The position numbers and the translations under genes were made by a program. A stretch of 64,000 bases of DNA, taken from positions 1-64,000 of the forward strand of contig JBAMJV010011085.1 in assembly GCA_037951105.1 (NCBI GenBank), read 5' to 3'. This document shows, piece after piece, positions 46,496 to 57,181 of the stretch; position 1 is the first letter of the stretch; every line of letters begins with the position of its first letter. This stretch comes from Echinarachnius parma (taxonomy: Eukaryota; Echinodermata; Echinoidea; Clypeasteroida; Echinarachniidae). The notes beneath the pieces were generated by a model. That model had not been told where the DNA came from and ran no database searches. It saw only the letters and a list, made by a program, of their open reading frames with translations.

Positions 46496-46879
46496 TTAAA
46501 CAAAAATACATAAAATGCTTTTACACTTCTAGCAACAAATTTCGAAATAGGTTTTTAAATAGTTGTTGATGATATCTCTTTTTAATCATTATTCTAACAA
46601 AACATCACATGCACAATGATTTTTTTAGAGAGCGCCCTCTTCAGTTGTAACGGCTCCTTTTGAATGATAACAGGGTCTTTACTTAGTCGTTTGTAATTGT
46701 GTATACCTGTCGAGCATGGTGGAGTTATCCGGACAAATTGTTGAATTCACTATAATACACTAAATATGATGAATAGTCCCTGAAAGTTTGAGCACAATCG
46801 GTCAAGAAATAAGAAGACTATGGCTCTTCGAAAATATCTATATATTTCTATGAGTAACTCAAATTGGCGGTTACAGTCC

Positions 46880-47130
46880 GTTATTCCGAATGTTCGTTAT
46901 TCCGAAGGTTCAGTTATTCCGAAGGTTCGTTATTCCGAAGGTTCGTTATTCCGAAGGTTCGTTATTCCGAAGGTTCGTTATTCCGAAGGTTCGTTATTCC
47001 GAAGGTTCGTTATTCCGAAGGTTCGTTGATCCGAAAATAAAATCGGGTTCGTTATTCCGAAGGTTCGTTATTCCGAATGTTCGTTATTCCGAAGGTTCGT
47101 TGATCCGAAAATAAAATCGGGTTCGTTATT
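46880..47130 (+). repeat. 16-bp tandem array GTTCGTTATTCCGAAG
   Basis: About 14 units with variants (GTTGATCCGAAAATAAAATC at two places). Confidence 0.9.
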
Positions 47131-47202
47131 CCGAAAATTAAATCGGGCTTGTTATAATACTATAGTTTGTGTTTTGTTTATTTAATTTACAGCCTGCATT
47201 AA

Positions 47203-47758
47203 AGGGATAGTTGAGTTCTGGTAAGGAGAGTACAGTTTTGGTGAAACTGAATTTTAGTAACCAAAACCTGCATCATTACATTACAAAATAATAGTTATAA
47301 CTAGAAAGGAACACAACATTACAAATTACGTAGTAAAGATCATGTTATCATTCAAAAAGAGCCGTTACAACGTAAGAGGGCGCTCTCTAAACACTCATCG
47401 GTTTCAACCATTTTGAATAAAATATTGTGCATGTGATGCTTTGTTGAAATAGTGATTAGATAGAGAAATAACCAACAACTATTTAAATACCTATTTTGTA
47501 ACTTTTTGAAAAGAGGAAGCATTTTTTTGAATTTTTAACGGCTGGTTCAAAATTCTCTAATAAACCCGGGGCCCCGGGTTTATTACAAATTGTTATATTT
47601 ATGGATATTTCAGCCGTCTCTGAACCGATTTTGATCAAACAAAGATGATTTTATTATTTAAATATTATGCTCTTTCAAATTTGACACTCAGTTTTTCATT
47701 ACCTCACACCAAAAAAAAAGTAGTCTAGCGCCCTCTCTACCAAAACTCAACTATCCCT
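47203..47758 (+). mobile_element. Family-1 TTAA MITE nested in the inverted-repeat element
   Basis: TTAA at 47199-47202 and 47759-47762. The ends AGGGATAGTTGAGTTCTGG and CCAAAACTCAACTATCCCT identify a sub-family with the A variant. Confidence 0.85.
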
Positions 47759-47864
47759 TTAAGCATACCCCTCCCCCTTTCCCTCCCTTGGCCAGACCAA
47801 TCAAACATTTAAGTTTATTTAATATCTTTATATGAAATTATAGCATTATAACAAACCCAAATTC

Positions 47865-48165
47865 ATTTTCGGATTAACGAACCCGATTTCATTTTAGGAA
47901 TAGCGAACCTTCGGAATAACGAACCCTCGGAATAACGGACCTTCGGAATAACGAACCTTCGGAATAACGAACCCGATTTCATTTAAGGAATAGCGAACCT
48001 TCGGAATAACGAACCTTCGGAATAACGAACCTTCGGAATAATGCAACAAATGTTCGGATTAACGAACCCTATTTCATTTTCGGATTAACGAACATTCAGG
48101 TATAGGAAATTTGCGTGTTCGGAATAACGAACCTTCGGAATAACGAACCTTCGGAATAACGAACC
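47865..48165 (-). repeat. 16-bp tandem array, inverted counterpart
   Basis: Reverse-complement units CTTCGGAATAACGAAC, interspersed with GATTTCATTTTAGGAATAG variants. Confidence 0.9.
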
Positions 48166-49226
48166 GCACCCAAATTGGCAACGCACTCTGGCAAAGTTGT
48201 GGACTACTCCCCGTACGTTTTGTACACAGAATTTAAATTCTGTTCAATTTTCTCAAAATATGTTTTGTAGAATACATTTATTATACACAACATAACGTGA
48301 GTTTGGGGAATGGAAAAGTGTGACTACGGTATACGAAGAAAACTGTAAAAATGGGAAAATTTGTGTACAAAACATATGAGGAGTAGTCCACAACCTTATG
48401 AGTGCGTTGCCAATTTGAGTCCCCCATAGGAATAAATTGGCATCTTCAAAGAGCCGTAGTTTTCTTGTTTATGGCCCGATTATGTTCTAACTTTCAGAGA
48501 TTATTCCTGCTAATCTCTTCAAGTCTATGAAAGCAACAGTTTGATCGGGTTTCATTGCCCTTTAATTTGTACTGAAATGGTGCAGGTTTTGGCTACTAAA
48601 ATTCAGTTTGACCAAAACTCAACTATCCCTTTAAAGCACGCACATTTTTATAAACACGTTATGTAATACGTTATCATGGTTATCAACAAAAAGAGCACAA
48701 TCGAACTTTAACCAAACGAAGAAAAAAAAAGTCAGTGTAAACGAAACAAACAACATTACTGGACGCAAATACGGTGGTCAGCACAACGTATCAAAACTGC
48801 GAAAAGAAGGCACTGGCCATAAAAGGCTCTGGTCGACATTGTGATATTTCCTAATATCATAAGAAACTGCAATTGTTGTTTTATAGTTGTGGAAAAATGT
48901 AATGTTTAATAATATTTTGGAATCTCTGTGCGGTAGAAGTTAAACTCCTCATGTTACAGACTGACTGTTGAAACTCTTGAAATTCTATGACCTGTTATTA
49001 CTGAGGAACAGAACATTACATCTTGATTCATCATAGGCCCGAAACAGTCTGTACTCAGCGCCCGATTCAAGTGGAACGGTGGGTTTAAACTTTGACCAAG
49101 AGCGAGCGCGCGATTTTACAGTCCAAATCGTGTGTAGTGTGGGCCAACGTCGACCAAGGGCGAACGCATTGAATATTTTCTTTCTTAAACCAGGAATTGT
49201 TTTATAAATTATTTTGACTAACCAAG

Positions 49227-49404
49227 ATGGCGGCTACGCAAGGCGGTGACCAGGCTCCTCCAGCCATCGACATCTTCCACTCGAGTAACCAGTACAAGGG
49301 GGTGAACCTCACCGCCATGCAGTCGGGGGAGATCTACGAGACGCTGCAGCAGGGCTGGGAGACCAGGGACGATGACATCTACGTCGTCACCTACCCCAAA
49401 TCAG
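49227..49404 (+). CDS. Cytosolic sulfotransferase, exon 1
   Basis: The six exons (49227-49404, 53358-53587, 54719-54842, 56292-56386, 57969-58161, 60393-60505) join in phase to 310 codons plus stop, the normal SULT length. ATG lies in a good context (CCAAGATGG). The exon encodes a short N-terminus and ends TYPKSG, the 5'-phosphosulfate loop of the PAPS site (TYPKSGTHW across the splice). SULTs transfer sulfate from PAPS to hydroxyls or amines of small molecules in the cytosol. Substrate cannot be told from sequence. The donor is GTGGGA; two imperfect copies of the exon end and donor follow in the intron. No signal peptide, consistent with a cytosolic enzyme. Confidence 0.9.
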
Positions 49405-50085
49405 GTGGGAAAAGAAATCCAGTATTAATCAATATAATGATTAATATACATACAAAAGGGGGATCAAGAACAAGAGCGAATGTAACTGGAGTTCTGCTCT
49501 TTTTGTTATTCTCGGCAAGGGCGAAACCCAATTTTCTTTGCCGAGTGATTGTTAATTGTGTTGTGTTTTCATGTGGGTATGTATACGCTGTCCAACATCT
49601 ATTCGTGAAATCTACATCGTCACCTAGCCCAAATCAGGTGGGAAAAGAAATCCAGTAATAATAAATATAATAATGTATGTAACTAAAAGAAGGGTGAGAT
49701 CAGGAACAAGAACAAAAGTAACTTGAGTTCCCCCCTAATTTTTTTATTCCCGGAGGAACCCAATTTTCTTTGCTTATTTGTATCATTGTTTTGCTTGCTC
49801 AGTTATAAACGTCCAACATCGTTTCATGATATCTATACATCGTCACCTATCCCAAATCCATAAAATAAGGTAGGAAAAGAAAGCAAGGTATAGTCAACAA
49901 ACTATATCAAAGAAATACGGAATGAAGAAGGAGGAAAGGTAGAGGAACAAAATAATGTTATTTAAATGTTGCTCCTTTTTCGTTTCTTTCCCGGCAATAA
50001 AAGCCCAGTGTTCTTCGCTCATTTTTAGTTTTGCTTGCGTGTATATCGTATATATGTAGGCGTTGTTCAATATTTTGTTGCCATA
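49405..50085 (+). repeat. Tandem copies of the SULT exon 1 end and intron start (~230-bp unit)
   Basis: TCTACATCGTCACCTAGCCC...AAATCAGGTGGGAAAAGAAA at 49611-49650 repeats the exon-1 end and donor. ATCTATACATCGTCACCTAT at 49831 is a third, weaker copy. The intervening intron sequence (ACCCAATTTTCTTTGC, GTCCAACATC) repeats as well. Confidence 0.8.
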
Positions 50086-51370
50086 AATTGTTTCTTTGTC
50101 AATGCGTACGTTTGCTTGATCGGAATAAAAAATATGTTAAATATAATCCAATTAATGAATGTCAATCCAGTACATAACCACACGAAAATCTGCAAAACTG
50201 TTATTTGTTTCATAATGTAGGTATACTGTATCTTATACTCATAATCCAACATTTACTGGACATTTTTTACCGAACGGTAAGTCAAATTTGTGTTTTTCTT
50301 CACAAATTTCGTTTGTTATATTTATGTCCCGCAACACACGACTATTTATGAAGCCTCCACTAAACCTGGCCCGTGACCTGTATGGTACTATAATAACCTT
50401 AACCTAGCTCAACCCTAACGTGAGCCATAATAATAAATCTCCAGCAGTTTTGACACATTTTCTAAGCGTAGTCTGCATATTGTGCCCCTTTCGTGTTTTT
50501 CATATCATAAATCATTAATAACATCTTTCAATTGAAAATGAATACGATAAAACGTTTGGTTCCGTTTCTTATTTTATATTGAAACGATCTTAGTTGTATT
50601 CTAAGTCTGCACTGAAGGATATAATATTATTAATTAAATTTCGTTATCGCCGATTAAGTTCATTCTGGTACATTCCTGATACCTACAAAGTTTACCCTAT
50701 ATAGTTTGCAGCTAAAAGGGCAACTTGTTGCTATCCAAATGATACTTAGGATAGAACTATAAGCTATAGTAGCGGTTTCGTGAATATGGGTCCATTCTTA
50801 ACGCCTTGGCCTAAACTGCTATAAACGTTTAAAATGTAATTCTGCATCGACCCTTCTGAAGAGTGTATAATTATATGTTCACGATATTTAGAAGTGGTTA
50901 TAATCAAATAAGAGTACAAAAGGTCCTTATTCACAATTGTGTGAAGCGGTTGTAAATTCAGATAAGAGCAAACACAATTACGTGACTCATAAGACCTCTG
51001 ATTAGATTGGAGCAGAAATGCATTAGTAGCGAAAGATTAGGTCTTTTATTTATAAAGTTTTAAACAGTTCCCCATATTTTGGTAAATGTGGTTTTACTCT
51101 GATCAACTGTTTTTGAGGACTAGTAACATAAATTGGTCCAAATGAAACAAAAATGCATATCTTATATAGGTCAAATAAACGTTCGCATAAAGTGTCCATA
51201 ACATTCATATACGCTGACCTTGCGGAAATTATCTCTATTAATAACCATTATCAGTGATTGCTTTATTTAGATAATGAGCCAAAAATAAGTCTGGCAGATA
51301 GATAAAGTTAGTCGTAAAGACTAATTACCATTTACTACGGGAATTTGTTGTAAAATTTCTGATTAACATT
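50086..51370. other. SULT intron 1, AT-rich
   Basis: Mostly unrecognised. About 50360-50790 has TAACCTAGCTCAACCCTAACG and a final GTGAATATGGGTCC, suggesting an old TATTCAT-family MITE. Confidence 0.35.
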
Positions 51371-51372
51371 AA

Positions 51373-51640
51373 AGGGACTTAGTAACATTGTCCAAATCCT
51401 CAAAATCCAATTGGAATTCTAGCGGTTCTCTCACACATTGTTGTATTCATATTAACAATAAAAGCATGGGACAGGTTTCAGTTTTTCAAATTTCCCTTTC
51501 GTTAAAAAGATATTTACGATTTAAGTGTTCAGATTTTAAAAAATTCACTGGATCGTCGAAACCGTGTACAAAGTCAGTGCAATGAGTAAGTGAACATCAC
51601 TTTGCATTTTTGCTCATCACTCGGCCATATAATTTACAGG
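51373..51640 (+). mobile_element. TTAA family 4 (AGGGACTTAGTAAC), 3'-truncated copy
   Basis: TTAA at 51369-51372, then AGGGACTTAGTAACATTGTC. Near-identical to the start of 52031-52403. Confidence 0.75.
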
Positions 51641-52030
51641 ACCAGACGGGTTAATGATCATTGTGAGGTAGTTGCATTCAAATAAGGATTGAAGAAATGG
51701 GACCCAGGATATATTTTCATCGAGAGATAATAATATACCAAACCCGATTTGAAACTTATAAGCTATATTTTAAAAGTATGGCTAGAAAAGAATATAAAAA
51801 AGAAACCGAATTTGAAGCAAGTCGAAACTTGGCCAGTAAGCAAATATTGTTAAGAATATTCTAGAGAAGATAAGATGGTCTATTAATAATTATTGGCTGT
51901 GGTTACATTCTGATAACAATCCAAAAATAGTTATCGGAGAATACCTCTAATCAACGAATACACATTATTAAACCTGATAATTAAGAAGAGGGGACACGTA
52001 GTTAGAAGATCAGTGCAAAGGCATCCTTAA

Positions 52031-52403
52031 AGGGACTTAGTAACATTGTCCAAATCCTCAAAATCTAATTGGAATTCTAGCGGCTCCTTCATCCATTGTT
52101 GTATTCATATTAACAATAAAAGCATGTGACAGGTTTCGGTTTTTAGAATTTTCCTTTCGTTAAAAAGATATTTACGATTTAAGTGTTCAGATGTTAAATT
52201 ATCCACTGGACCGCGAAAACCGTGTACAAAGAGAATGCAACGAGTTACTATCACTTTGCATTTTGCTAATTAATCGGCCATATAACGTCCATTTAACTTG
52301 AAATTTTCACACAACACCCAGTGGACATATCAGATAACAACAATATACATTGTACCAACCATTTATCACTTTTTGCACATGGAAACAACGTTACTAGATC
52401 TCT
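52031..52403 (+). mobile_element. TTAA family 4, complete copy
   Basis: TTAA at 52027-52030 and 52404-52407. The ends AGGGACTTAGTAACATTGT and ACAACGTTACTAGATCTCT are inverted. 373 bp, non-coding. Confidence 0.8.
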
Positions 52404-52557
52404 TTAAACACAGGTATAAGCTTGTGTCCTGTATTGGTCGCATGAGCATTGTGTAAATAGATACTGCACAAACACACTTATAAAAACAGTAGTTTGAAAT
52501 TAACTATTATGCGATAATGAGATAAACAATGCAATTGATTTTCAAAGCAAGTTGATC

Positions 52558-52815
52558 TTGCGGCCGAGGCCGGTGTGAGCGCATAATCTGTCTGGGCGGA
52601 TTGCCTGTCCCACCCTAATGGCAATATCGTGTATTAGGCCCCACCATGCACTGATATACTGTATACACGTATGTAGCCAATAAATCTAACTTATAGCCAC
52701 TAAATCTGACCTATAGCCACTAAATCTGACCTATAGCTACCAAATTAGGGTTAGGGTTAGGGTTAGGGTTAGGGTTAGGGTTTAGGGTTATGCGCTGACA
52801 CCGGCCGTGGTCACA
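52558..52815. mobile_element. Inverted-repeat element enclosing telomere-type repeats
   Basis: The left arm GCGGCCGAGGCCGGTGTGAG...CGCATAA and right arm TTATGCGCTGACACCGGCCG are inverted. Three copies of a 20-bp unit TATAGCCACTAAATCTGACC (about 52670-52735) and the TTAGGG array lie between. Confidence 0.6.
52745..52789 (+). repeat. Interstitial telomeric repeat (TTAGGG)7
   Basis: Seven TTAGGG units, the last with an extra T. TTAGGG is the deuterostome telomere unit. Confidence 0.95.
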
Positions 52816-52980
52816 CTGTATTAAAGAAGATCACCATGCGTGGGAAAGCTACATAGTGGTTCGCCATTTTGAACTAGTTTGTTCGCACTGCATGACACTG
52901 AGAATATGACTTTGTGTTTTTCTACCGTGCGCTCGGCGTTCGCAAGATGGCACCGAACGTCTGATTTACGAATCCAAACT
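52815..52980 (-). repeat. Reverse copy of the GCCATCTTGC repeat family
   Basis: CATGCGTGGGAAAGCTAC, CGCCATTTTGAACTAG and GCGTTCGCAAGATGGCACC are the complement of the block order at 6215 and 15957. Confidence 0.6.
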
Positions 52981-53357
52981 TCATGTAACTCATATGACTA
53001 TGGTGCACAATGTGATCCACGGATGTTGAAAACCCCTCTCCATTAGATTGGTCAGTTATCATGTTAAAACGTTGCAGAAATAATGTATATTACGTAAGGC
53101 GCTTAGTCACTTTTTACTTCAGGGATACTCATGTTTAAAGTTTGGGAGCCCTGTATATTATTTAGAAACTCACGATTAGCGCCCTGTTATTTTGATTATT
53201 TTTAACATTTGATAACAATAATTGCATTATACAATGTAGCGCCCCAAATAATCGATCATTATTTTGAATCTTTTAATAACCACATTATCACCTCGGTCAA
53301 CGGAGCTACGTTTACATTTTGTATCATTATCATCGCTATCATGTTTTGTATGTTCAG

Positions 53358-53587
53358 GAACTCATTGGATCTTCGAGATCGCCGCGCTGATCACGAACGG
53401 AGCAAATGTCGAAAAGATCGACCGTTCCCACATGTTATACGCCATCGACATGGCCCTGTCCCGATCTGTGGAAGGCGTAAACACCGTGACGCCTGGATAC
53501 GAGGCTATGAAGACGTGGGAATCTCCCCGCATCATGGGCACACACATGCTGGAGGAGTTTGCGCCCGAACAGATTAAGAAGAGCAAG
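53358..53587 (+). CDS. Cytosolic sulfotransferase, exon 2
   Basis: Acceptor TGTTCAG, donor GTACGT at 53588. It completes G from the split codon and reads THWIFEIAALITNG, DRSHMLYAIDMALSRSVEG, PGYEAMKTWESPRIMGTHML, EEFAPEQIKKSK. The H in GTHML aligns with the catalytic His of the SULT K-T-H-L segment; the Lys usually just before it is Gly here. The region before it (RSVEGVNTV) is the variable acceptor-binding loop. The 3' ~110 bp and the donor are copied five times downstream in a 171-bp array (53588-54440). Confidence 0.9.
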
Positions 53588-54440
53588 GTACGTTTTAGTT
53601 CTAAAAAGGGTGGGTCGTTAGAAGTAGAGGGCGCTTTTAAACATATCAATGGGTATGTCGCCTTAATACCAGGTTATGAAGACGTGGGAATCTGTACCCA
53701 CATCATGGGCACACACATGCTGGATGAGTTTGCGCCGGAACATATTAAGAAGAGCAAGGTACGTTTTAATTTTAAAAAGGGTGGGTCGTTAGAAGTAGAG
53801 GGCGCTTTTAAACATATCAATGGGTATGTCGCCTTAATACCAGGTTATGAAGACGTGGGAATCTATACCCACATCATGGGCACACACATGCTGGATGAGT
53901 TTGCGCCGGAACATATTAAGAAGAGCAAGGTACGTTTTAATTTTAAAACGGGTGGGTCGTTAGAAGTAGAGGGCGCTTTTAAACATATCAATCGGCATGT
54001 CGCCTTACAAATTCCTGGTTATGAAGACGTGGGAATCTCCCCCACATCATGGGCACACACATGCTGGATGAGTTTGCGCCGGAACATATTAAGAAGAGCA
54101 AGGTACGTTTTAATTTTAAAAAGGGTGGGTCGTTAGAAGTAGAGGGCGCTTTTAAACATATCAATCGGTATGTCGCCTTAATACCAGGTTATGAAGACGT
54201 TCTATACCCGCATCATGGGCACACACATGCTGGAGGAGTTGGCGCCCGAACAGATTAAGAAAAGCAAGGTACGTTTTAATCTTAAAAAGGGTGGGTCGTT
54301 GGAGGTAGAGGCCGTTTTTAAAATATGAATCAGTAATACAAATTATGACGCCTAAATACGAGGTATTGAAGGCGTGTGAATTTCCCCGCATCACGTGCTG
54401 GAGGAGTTCGCCTCCGAACAAATCAAGGACAAGGTTCGAT
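53588..54440 (+). repeat. 171-bp tandem array of the SULT exon 2 end and splice donor, open in frame
   Basis: The AGCAAG/GTACG junction recurs at about 53752, 53923, 54096 and 54262 (periods 171, 171, 173, 166), with a degenerate fifth copy to 54440. Each unit has intron-start sequence (GTACGTTTTAATTTTAAAAA), a CCTTAATACCAG acceptor-like site, then an exon-like part coding GYEDVGIYTHIMGTHMLDEF and APEHIKKSK. 171 is divisible by 3, and the frame of exon 2 stays open through two full units to 54136. Whether it is translated is unknown. Confidence 0.9.
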
Positions 54441-54718
54441 TTAAAGGAGTGGTACCGTTTGGGATGAGAGGGCGCCTTAAAAATAAGCTCTTTGAGAGGT
54501 AAATACTAAAAAATACTTGAACAAATTACATGTCAGTAGTTCAAAATAATCGAATTACTACCTACTTCTACACCGCAACCCACAAATGGTTCTGATCCGT
54601 GGTTCAATTCAACTGGATCCGTGCACAACCGTTTATTTACTTGGTCATTGTTCGAGTTTATCAATTCCATAAGAAAAACAATTACTTTTTTGTGAATGTA
54701 TTCTGCTTCACTTTTCAG

Positions 54719-54842
54719 ATCATCTGCTTTTCTCGCAACCCGAAGGACGTGTCTGTGTCTTGGTTCAAGTTCATCGGGTCAGTGCTGCCTCCCGAGATGG
54801 AGGGATGGAAGGGCTTCCTCCCCTTTTTCCTCTCTGACCAAA
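54719..54842 (+). CDS. Cytosolic sulfotransferase, exon 3
   Basis: Acceptor CTTTTCAG, donor GTAAAT at 54843, 124 bp. It encodes IICFSRNPKDVSVSWFKFIG, the 3'-phosphate-binding strand of the PAPS site (R-N-P-K-D with the Ser of DVSVS), then SVLPPEMEGWKGFLPFFLSDQ. No duplicated copy seen. Confidence 0.9.
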
Positions 54843-54871
54843 GTAAATATCCTGCATCTTAGTATTGTTAT

Positions 54872-55232
54872 ATAGGTTTTCCCGCTCAATTCAAAGTCAT
54901 TCAAATTCACGCATTACCGCGTAATCGTTGGTATCGGTCTTCCAAATTCCGAATAAGCGAATTCATGCATACGCATAAGCTTTCGTGAATAGACACAGAA
55001 TGGGCATGTGAATTCGCGAATGTGCAGCCAACTGTCCTTTCGCGAATTCGAATGACTATTGATGAAAAGGTATGCTCTTTGTGCAAATTCACTTGCTCCT
55101 ACGTGATTTTGAACGACTATTTACGAATTCGAATGCTGCTTTGACACAGGGATCGCAAATCGCGCGAATTTTATTTGCTCCTATAATCAATTGGATTGAC
55201 ACAATCGCGAAATTGAGCGGGAAAACCTGTAT
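54872..55232. mobile_element. MITE with AGGTTTTCCCGCTCAATT inverted ends in SULT intron 3
   Basis: ATAGGTTTTCCCGCTCAATT at the left and AATTGAGCGGGAAAACCTGT at the right. The interior is rich in GCGAATTCGAATG motifs. Confidence 0.7.
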
Positions 55233-55235
55233 TTT

Positions 55236-55980
55236 GTGTTGTATTCATTCATTCATTCATTTATGCATTTGTTTCTTCACACATCCATTTACAAAAGATG
55301 CTGGAGGATATTTTTCGATTTTGTTTTTTTCCTCGCGTTACATTCGTTTTCTCTTTTATATATTCTTTATCTTAATTGTATATACTCTTTTATTTATTCA
55401 TCTATCCATCAATCTATTCATAAATACATTTTTGCATTAATTTCATAATTAATTTAATAATGCTTCCATTCTTTCATTCAATCATTCGTTTTTTCATACA
55501 TTCATCTATTCATGTATTCGTTCATTCATTTATTTAATTAATTTTAAAATGTTTCCATTCTTTCAATCATTTGTTTATTCATTTGTTAGTTCATATAGTC
55601 ATTCCATCATTCATTCATTCATTCATCAGTCATTCATTCATCCATTCATTTATTCATTCATTCATCCATTCATCTATCCATGGATGTATTCGTCCATTCA
55701 TTTATTTAGTCATTCATTAAATAATAAATTCAGTATTTCTTTCATCCATATATACATCGAGCTTTCTTTATTCATTCATTCATCCATTCATTCATTCATT
55801 CATTCATTCATTCATTCATTCATTCATTCATTCATTCATTCATTCATTAAATCATTCATTCATTCATTCATTCAATCATTCATTCATTTATTCATTCATT
55901 CCTTGATCAATTCATTCTCTCTTTCTTTCACCCATACAACCATTACATAATTAATTTATTTGTTCGATCATTCACTCATT
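55236..55980 (+). repeat. Large (ATTC)n microsatellite
   Basis: About 750 bp of CATT/ATTC tetranucleotides with imperfect stretches. The Ser/Phe/Ile/His-rich open frames are artefacts. Confidence 0.95.
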
Positions 55981-56291
55981 CATTTAACATGTATGAATTA
56001 ATAACATTAAGATTTCGCTGTAATAGGCAATCTCTCAATTTATGTCGCATTGAGATCAGTTGTGGCACAGGCTGTTGACAAACAAATAGACACACGTACA
56101 AATTATTTAAAAATGTTTGATCCTTTAAAAGAGTTTTGTTTGTTATTGAAAGTTATGTTGCGGTATGCATTAAACGTAAACGTTGACAATACCAAAATAA
56201 CGCGCGTAGTTTTTTTCCGGGTGCTAGATGCATACCAGTAATATTTACCTGAATCTATAATTATATTCTTTTTCCGTTTTCTCATTTTCAG

Positions 56292-56386
56292 TGCTCGGTG
56301 GGAGCTGGTTTCGCCATGTCAAGGGATGGTTTGCCCACAAGGATGACCCCAACGTTCTCATCTGTAAATACGAGGACTTTATCAAG
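56292..56386 (+). CDS. Cytosolic sulfotransferase, exon 4
   Basis: Acceptor TTTTCAG, donor GTATAG at 56387. After completing A-TG it encodes MLGGSWFRHVKGWFAHKDDP and NVLICKYEDFIK. These match the SULT G-x-W-F-x-H-V-x-x-W and Y-E-D segments. 95 bp, phases fit exons 3 and 5. Confidence 0.9.
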
Positions 56387-56756
56387 GTATAGTGAAATAA
56401 AACAGAAGGCATTTATATTATGTTGTGTTATACCACCGTATTTAATCTCTATACTTGTAAAGTTAGTCTTGTATACCCCGTTGTCTATTCACTTTAGGCC
56501 GTCGCTCATTTATGTCTACTATAGTACTATAATTGACTGTCGTCTAAGATCAGTTCGCGTACTAAACATTCCGTCGATTGTGTAACACAAACTCTAACCG
56601 TAACTGGGTTGAAGACGAAACGCCCCGTGACACCATTAGATAATCGCAAGGTTAGACATAAACCAGCCGACTCGTTCGAACTCGCCGAACGGTCAGAACG
56701 ATTTTCCTTTGATGTGGCACTCCTGGCGATATCAATGGCCATCTGGTACAGTTTAA
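56387..56756. other. SULT intron 4, first part
   Basis: No feature recognised. Confidence 0.35.
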
Positions 56757-57181
56757 AGGGACAGTCCCTCTTTTACAAAACGAACAGTTTCCAGTTGACG
56801 GCTGGGGATGAATGTAACAGGCACACAAACAAATCAGATCGAACAGCCCTGTAATTACATGTAGCCAGTTTTGGTTTAGTAATCGCTTACCTATTGTTAT
56901 TTGTGAGCGGGTCACGTAGCTAGCGCGGGTCACATAGGGGTCACGCATAGCGCTGTGGCACTTCGTGGAATCCGTGAGCGAACTTTCTCGAAGGGTGAAT
57001 ACACGTATACTGCACAATTAACTGTTGGACGATGGTTTATTAGATTTAGGTCTATAACTCCACGAAAAAGAGATTTCAAGCCCTAAGTTTTTCAGGCATG
57101 CTATTAAATGACATTGTCTTTCATATAAGACAATAACTTCGCAACTTTTGAAATCTGGCTTGCAAAAGAGGTGCTGTCCCT
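56757..57181. mobile_element. TTAA-flanked MITE (family 5), 425 bp
   Basis: TTAA at 56753-56756 and 57182-57185. The ends AGGGACAGTCCCTCTTTT and AAAAGAGGTGCTGTCCCT are inverted. Confidence 0.8.

Larger units (their letters stand above)
46729..48562. mobile_element. Inverted-repeat element carrying 16-bp GTTCGTTATTCCGAAG arrays
   Basis: The arms pair over GTCCCTGAAAGTTTGAGCAC, GGCTCTTCGAAAATATC and CTCAAATTGGC (46780-46872 against about 48410-48505). Inside each arm the 16-bp unit is repeated: plus orientation 46880-47130, reverse orientation 47865-48165. Between them lies another complete family-1 MITE. Non-coding. Confidence 0.75.
46515..48630 (-). mobile_element. Family-1 MITE, reverse, split by a 1.8 kb insertion
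   Basis: The pieces 46515-46728 and about 48563-48630 align with the continuous reverse copy at 18560-18880. The break falls after GCATGGTGGAGTTAT. The right end ACTATCCCT abuts TTAA at 48631-48634. Confidence 0.75.
45520..48815. repeat. Long version of the dispersed duplicate seen at 38265-38920
   Basis: Its outer parts match 38265-38425 and 38776-38920. The middle has grown by insertion: a block shared with 18355-18545 (45780-45965), a complete family-1 MITE (45969-46495), and an interrupted reverse family-1 MITE (46515-48630). Confidence 0.65.

Noticed and set aside
46820-47114. Repetitive proteins with RYSEGSLFRRFVIPKV-type units
   Set aside because: They come from the 16-bp GTTCGTTATTCCGAAG array, whose length is not a multiple of 3, so all frames are visited; no sign of a gene.
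55236-55950. Overlapping frames rich in Phe, Ile, His, Ser
   Set aside because: Translation of the (ATTC)n microsatellite.
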